NCBI RefSeq assembly: GCF_018320785.1 | Contig: NC_054886.1 | Location: 1,615,177-1,679,176 of the forward strand | Direction: 5' to 3' | DNA: 64,000 nucleotides | From: Cheilinus undulatus | Taxonomy: Eukaryota > Chordata > Actinopteri > Labriformes > Labridae | Shown here: positions 59,879 to 64,000 of the stretch, in pieces | Position numbering within the stretch: the stretch's first letter is position 1 | Layout of the letters: the number at the start of each line of letters is the position of its first letter | Position numbers and translations under genes: made by a program | Notes under the pieces: generated by a model | What the model saw: the letters and a program-made list of their open reading frames with translations, nothing else | Databases searched by the model: none | Told to the model about the DNA's origin: nothing

Positions 59879-60364
59879 GTAAGTGCTATCGGACTGCTAG
59901 CCCATGCTAATGCTAACGCGAGCTATCGTGAGGTGCTTCTGTTGTGAAATGACTGTAAAAGGAAATTAATGCATTTGACTTAGTAGCTAGGGCGGTGTGT
60001 ACTCTTCTCGTAACGGGAGCTGAGGATGAATTGAGAGTAATTTTAAACGATATGCGCCGAATAATAGGTGTACCTAAACTTAGCGAAACTGACATACCGT
60101 GAATGCTACTTTGGAGTGGCTCTACGTCAGTCGACTTGCCACAGGTGTCCGTTGAGTCTATCTATAGTCAGTTAACCGTCGGTTATTCATCACTTTGTGT
60201 TATATATCACGTCTCTGAATCATTATTGTCTGTGTTTTTTTCACGTGTATCTCTGCATATGGTTGTTTCCCCCTATACACCTGTTCTTCTCTGTTGGTCT
60301 CACCTGCCCTGCCGCTTGTATTGTCTTTGTTTCTGACAACCTGTTTAGGCTATTGGGTGCTGTG

Positions 60365-60448
60365 ATGTCCTCGACCCCCAGCAGACTCAAACACCCTTAC
60401 TGCAGGAAGAAGCACTATCCTAGTAGCACTTACCTCACACACGTCTGA
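60365..60448 (+). other. Upstream open reading frame of 27 codons
   Basis: ATG at 60365 (GTGATGT context) to TGA at 60448, in exon 2 of the right-hand gene, 68 bp before the main start at 60517. It could damp translation of the main frame. The peptide resembles nothing known to me. Confidence 0.45.
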
Positions 60449-60516
60449 CAGCCACCAAAGAAAAGCACTTGGACGCCAAATACAGGACTTGACCGGATAT
60501 ACTGATTAACAAGGAT

Positions 60517-61094
60517 ATGTCTGACTCAACCGGAGGAGCTGAAAGTGGAGGTGTGACAGGTACAGGACAGGAAGCAGAGGCGGATACTGAGCCCCCTCAA
60601 CAGGTGCCACCTTTACCTGCAAATGACACCTTAGACGTAGGAGAGGCGGCAGATGAAGGAGGAGAACCAGCGGCTAAGCGGCCCAGAGTAGACGAGGAGG
60701 AACAAGGGCTGGAGCAGGTTGCCAAGCCCGTTGAAAAAGACGGAGAAACACCAGCATGGGCTGACCACTTGATAGAAGGAACTGCCCAACCAGCACAAAG
60801 TAGAGTATTTGCAGCTCATTGTTTCAAACAAAACATTTTTACTAAAAAAAACCTGTCAGGGATTTTGACAGTGATTTAGCTTGAACACAAATGAGTTAAC
60901 CTGATCTCTTACTTTCCAGGAAGTGATGAACAACGTGAGGAGGAAGGTCAAAGAGAGGCCCCCGTTAGTGGGAAAGGAGAAGAAGAATGCCATCAGAATG
61001 GAGATGGGGGCCATCATGCCACCTTAGAGGAAGGAGAGACTAAGAAAGAGGAGGAGCACAACAGTCCTGCTGAGAGTCCTAGTGAAGGCCAGCA
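60517..61094 (+). CDS. Unidentified acidic protein, N-terminal part, incomplete
   Basis: The first two coding exons are 60517-60799 and 60920-61094, joined in phase 1 (GCACAAA|GTAGAG, acceptor CTTTCCAG). The second ends CAGCA|GTAAGT in phase 2, so at least one more exon must lie beyond. I found none before the window ends at 64000. About 152 residues are visible, highly acidic and of low complexity. A possible nuclear localisation signal is AAKRPRVDEEE (about residues 52-62); PAWADHLIEG (about 79-88) follows, then glutamate- and lysine-rich sequence. No domain is recognisable and I cannot name the gene. The long leader with upstream frames and a TCTCGCGA promoter fits a broadly expressed gene. 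The plus-strand position downstream of gigyf1 is the main clue for naming it by synteny. Confidence 0.75.
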
Positions 61095-61633
61095 GTAAGT
61101 CACAAGACAATCGAAACCTTACTTCACACAGTTAAGTCTAAAGTTAAACCGTCCGTGTCCCAGTACACAAACTGAGGGGGAGGATCAATTTGTAGATGGA
61201 TGCATGAATGTCCAGCTCTGCTGCAATAGGTGGTGATATGCCCTGTTATAGCTGGTTACTGTGGGCCTTCTTCCTGGTCCCCTTACAGTTTAAGGCTGTG
61301 AACTGGTTCTGTGTCAAACTGGGAGAACAGGGACAATCTATACAGCTCTAAATACTTTGTACATGCTCTGTGCTTTACTTTTAGTACAAAGCAATGTGCA
61401 TTATCCTTCTGACTTATTGTGATGTCCAAAAGAAGACAACAATCCAACTTTTGCCATGCTCGCATTAATGCTTGTTGACTTCTTGGGTTGAGGGCAGGAA
61501 CAAAAACTGCTGAGTATCAGAGAGCCTTGGCCAGTTTGGACCCATTTAGGGCAGTGTTTCCCAACCTTTCTTCTACCAGCACCCGCTAAAATTTAAAAAC
61601 ATCTCGAGTCACCCTAGCCAAAGTGGTTTAATA

Positions 61634-62121
61634 TAGGGCTGAACGATTTGGAAAAATAATCTAATTGAATTTTTTTCTTACCCAATATTGCAATTGTGAT
61701 TTGATGAGCAGTTGTTTCTTTAGGTTCCCCATCTTATGCATTTTACAACAAAACAAGCAATAATTCATTCTATATTATAAACAACACAATATTAGATTAA
61801 ACTAGGCCAGAATAATAGAAAAATACCCAATTGTGATGATTTTTTCACTCATTTTGCACATTTGATATGAACTGTTGTATCAAAGGGAATGATAATTTTT
61901 ATATAATTCTAATATTTGATAAGAAAACACACAAATGAAGAAAACTGGATTTTTGTACACCATTCTAAACGTAATATGAAACATCTCTGCTGCAAAAAAG
62001 TTTTAAACTGGTATTTTGATGCAAATTTCAGGTTAAAAAAATATTGCGCCTTCTGTGATTTGAAAATTGCAGCAGGCCATATTGCAATTTAATCTAATTT
62101 GCGATTAATTGCCCAGCCCTA
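61634..62121 (-). mobile_element. TAGGGCTG-family hAT-type element, copy 5, full length
   Basis: It starts TAGGGCTGAACGATTTGG and ends GCGATTAATTGCCCAGCCCTA. A perfect 8-bp duplication, GTTTAATA, is at 61626-61633 and 62122-62129, which places the family among hAT-type transposons. It lies in the last visible intron of the right-hand gene. Confidence 0.9.
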
Positions 62122-62129
62122 GTTTAATA

Positions 62130-64000
62130 CAAAAGGAACATTAAGCATCATGATGACTGTTGAGGGACTGGCATAGTAAAAGAATTAACAAGGTACATCT
62201 CTGAGCTCTCTTTTCAAACAGTTCAAGGTTGATATTTTTGTGACTTTTGGATACATTTCTCACTCCACAACACTTTGCAGGGCTGGAAAATCTATTACTC
62301 TTCTGCAGTGTGTAGCCATCGATCCCAGCCTGATCATTAGCTGACCCTGATGGTTTCAGGAAAATGGCATATGAGACAGCCTTGATGATTTACACCAGGA
62401 TTGCTGCATATCTATGGCAATTGGTGGTTATATTACAAGCATTTTGAAGGCACCTCAGGGTACCATGGTTGAGAAAGGCTGATTCAGGGTGTAAACGGCG
62501 AGATCATACCAATCTCAGACCATGTGATCTAGCCGTGTTAGTCGAACATCAAGAAATTTTACACAATAAAATTTCAGAAGGAAAACATGTTGACACGTTA
62601 GGTCTTTTTTTTGTTGCAGTAACAGTGTAAATGTCCTTTTCTAGTACATGTAAACATGCTGATTGTTTAACCCTTGTCATCATATCACAGGATAATTATT
62701 ATTGATACATTGTTACTTTGTACTCCAGTTTCCAACACTTCTAAAAACTACTCCAAAAAAAATAATCCTCTGATTGTTTTTATCTGACTGATAAAAGAAA
62801 AACAGTCACATGAGCAAGGAAGAGCCACAACCACATTCTGCTTGTCCAGACCGGTGTTTTCTGAGTGTTAGGGAGTTATAAAACAACATTTATTAAATTC
62901 AATGTTAGTTAATTTTTGGATGGTAATGGGGTGTTCTGTGACCATTGCTTACTTCCTCTGCCACCTCACTTATTTTTTTTAATGCCATTGCCTCAGTCCA
63001 GCAAACTCTTAACCCAACTGTTACTACACTGAAAAGTCATCATGATCAAAATTATGTTTTCTTTTCACAATATTTTTGCACTTTTTTAAATTTAATGAAA
63101 ACATCAGATTAATTCACCAACTGTAAAACTGAATATCTCTTTTCCTTTTGTCTCTCTAAATATAAATGATACTTTTGAGGTTGTATGGGATATGTCTTTT
63201 TTCCAATATGTGGCCCAGAGTTTCTTAAAAAATACTTTTATAAAACAATTTTGAAAGTATAAATTTTTTTAGACAGTACATAAATGTGTACAACAAATAA
63301 AGGGAAATTTGCTGTACATAGATTGAGTAGCAGGCTGTGTTTCTGGCACAGAAAACTTTTTTAAGCCACTAAATTTTCTAAGCTTTTTGCCCTCTATTAT
63401 ACATTTTAATTTCACAGCTTTAGAAAGTTGGGTCAGAATGAATTGCTTTCACTCAATATAAATATGATTTGGTGTCTTTAGCTTTGCAGTGTGTTGCTGT
63501 TATTAGTTCTTCATCATATTGTTTGTGTTATTTATGTTGTCCATCAGTCTCTTACAATATTTGCTCTTCCTCTTTGCAACAACACGCTTCTTAAAACTCA
63601 AAATCTTCACCTGCTTCTGCCATGCCTGTATGCATCCGTAAGTCTGTCTGCTGACACTACAAGAGAGAAGCCAAAAGTCCAGGGGACCCTCTGCTTGAGA
63701 AACAAAACAAGAATTGAATTGTATTAGGCGAATGGCTTTTAATTGTCTATATATAGGTATATACATTTTTATTTGTATTGTTGGTAAATCTTTGTGGACA
63801 AAATAGATGAAAATTACATAAAGCCACATAAAAAAAGAACATGATTACTTTTAAAATACCTATTTTTTCCTCATTGAAGGGGAAAACCAACAGCTACATG
63901 TCATTATTTCAATATTAAAGATCTTCATATGTGCACATTAAAATAAAAACAAAGACACTCTACTATATAGTAAGGATGTTCAACTTCCAGAGGACCTGTA
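62130..64000. other. Intron DNA of the right-hand gene
   Basis: AT-rich. Frames at 63491-63727 and 63829-63503 overlap on opposite strands and show no family resemblance. No convincing further exon was seen. Confidence 0.4.

Noticed and set aside
1-64000. Retroviral or other capsid- or envelope-bearing fossils
   Set aside because: I saw no polymerase, capsid or envelope-like frames and no long terminal repeat pair; all recognised elements are DNA transposons or SINEs.

Overview
The window reads as a teleost (probably percomorph) nuclear genome. It has spliced vertebrate genes with GT..AG introns, dense AT-rich intergenic DNA, Tc1 transposons, tRNA-derived SINEs and many short non-autonomous DNA transposons of fish type. 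I see no bacterial operons and no tRNA or rRNA genes. Exon models were built by eye from splice signals, phase and family resemblance.

Layout: (1) 1-6.4 kb holds transposons and unassigned DNA: two broken Tc1 copies, a hAT-like element, an unresolved coding-like patch at 4.2-5.3 kb and a minisatellite. (2) 6.7-9.7 kb, minus strand, is a complete seven-exon ZP3-like egg-coat gene of 342 aa. (3) 10.25-11.0 kb, plus strand, is ufsp1, the UFM1-specific protease, as one coding exon, divergent from the ZP gene. (4) 12.8-24.8 kb, minus strand, is a tandem array of three two-exon genes for secreted ENDOD1-like proteins. All three share one intron position, and all have lost the histidine of the DRGH nuclease motif. 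(5) 25.5-28.0 kb is a 2.5-kb minisatellite-swollen transposon. (6) 28.3-58.26 kb, plus strand, is the whole of gigyf1: two non-coding exons, 23 exons carrying CDS (1049 aa) and a 3' UTR of about 5.4 kb. (7) From 59.7 kb, plus strand, is the 5' part of another gene, not recognised, which runs off the right edge.

ufsp1 and gigyf1 lie in the same neighbourhood of human chromosome 7q22.1, so the block looks like conserved synteny with fish-specific additions (the ZP3-like gene and the ENDOD1-like array). By family, GIGYF1 pairs with 4EHP to repress translation and UFSP1 processes UFM1. The ZP protein is an egg-envelope component, and the ENDOD1-like proteins are secreted or luminal with no proven enzyme activity. 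I see no single pathway joining them.

The most unusual feature is the repeat landscape. At least seven copies of one hAT-type element, three of them with perfect 8-bp target duplications, share their ends but carry internal minisatellites that range from almost nothing to about 2.4 kb. Other elements in the window carry similar internal arrays, and several are nested two or three deep.
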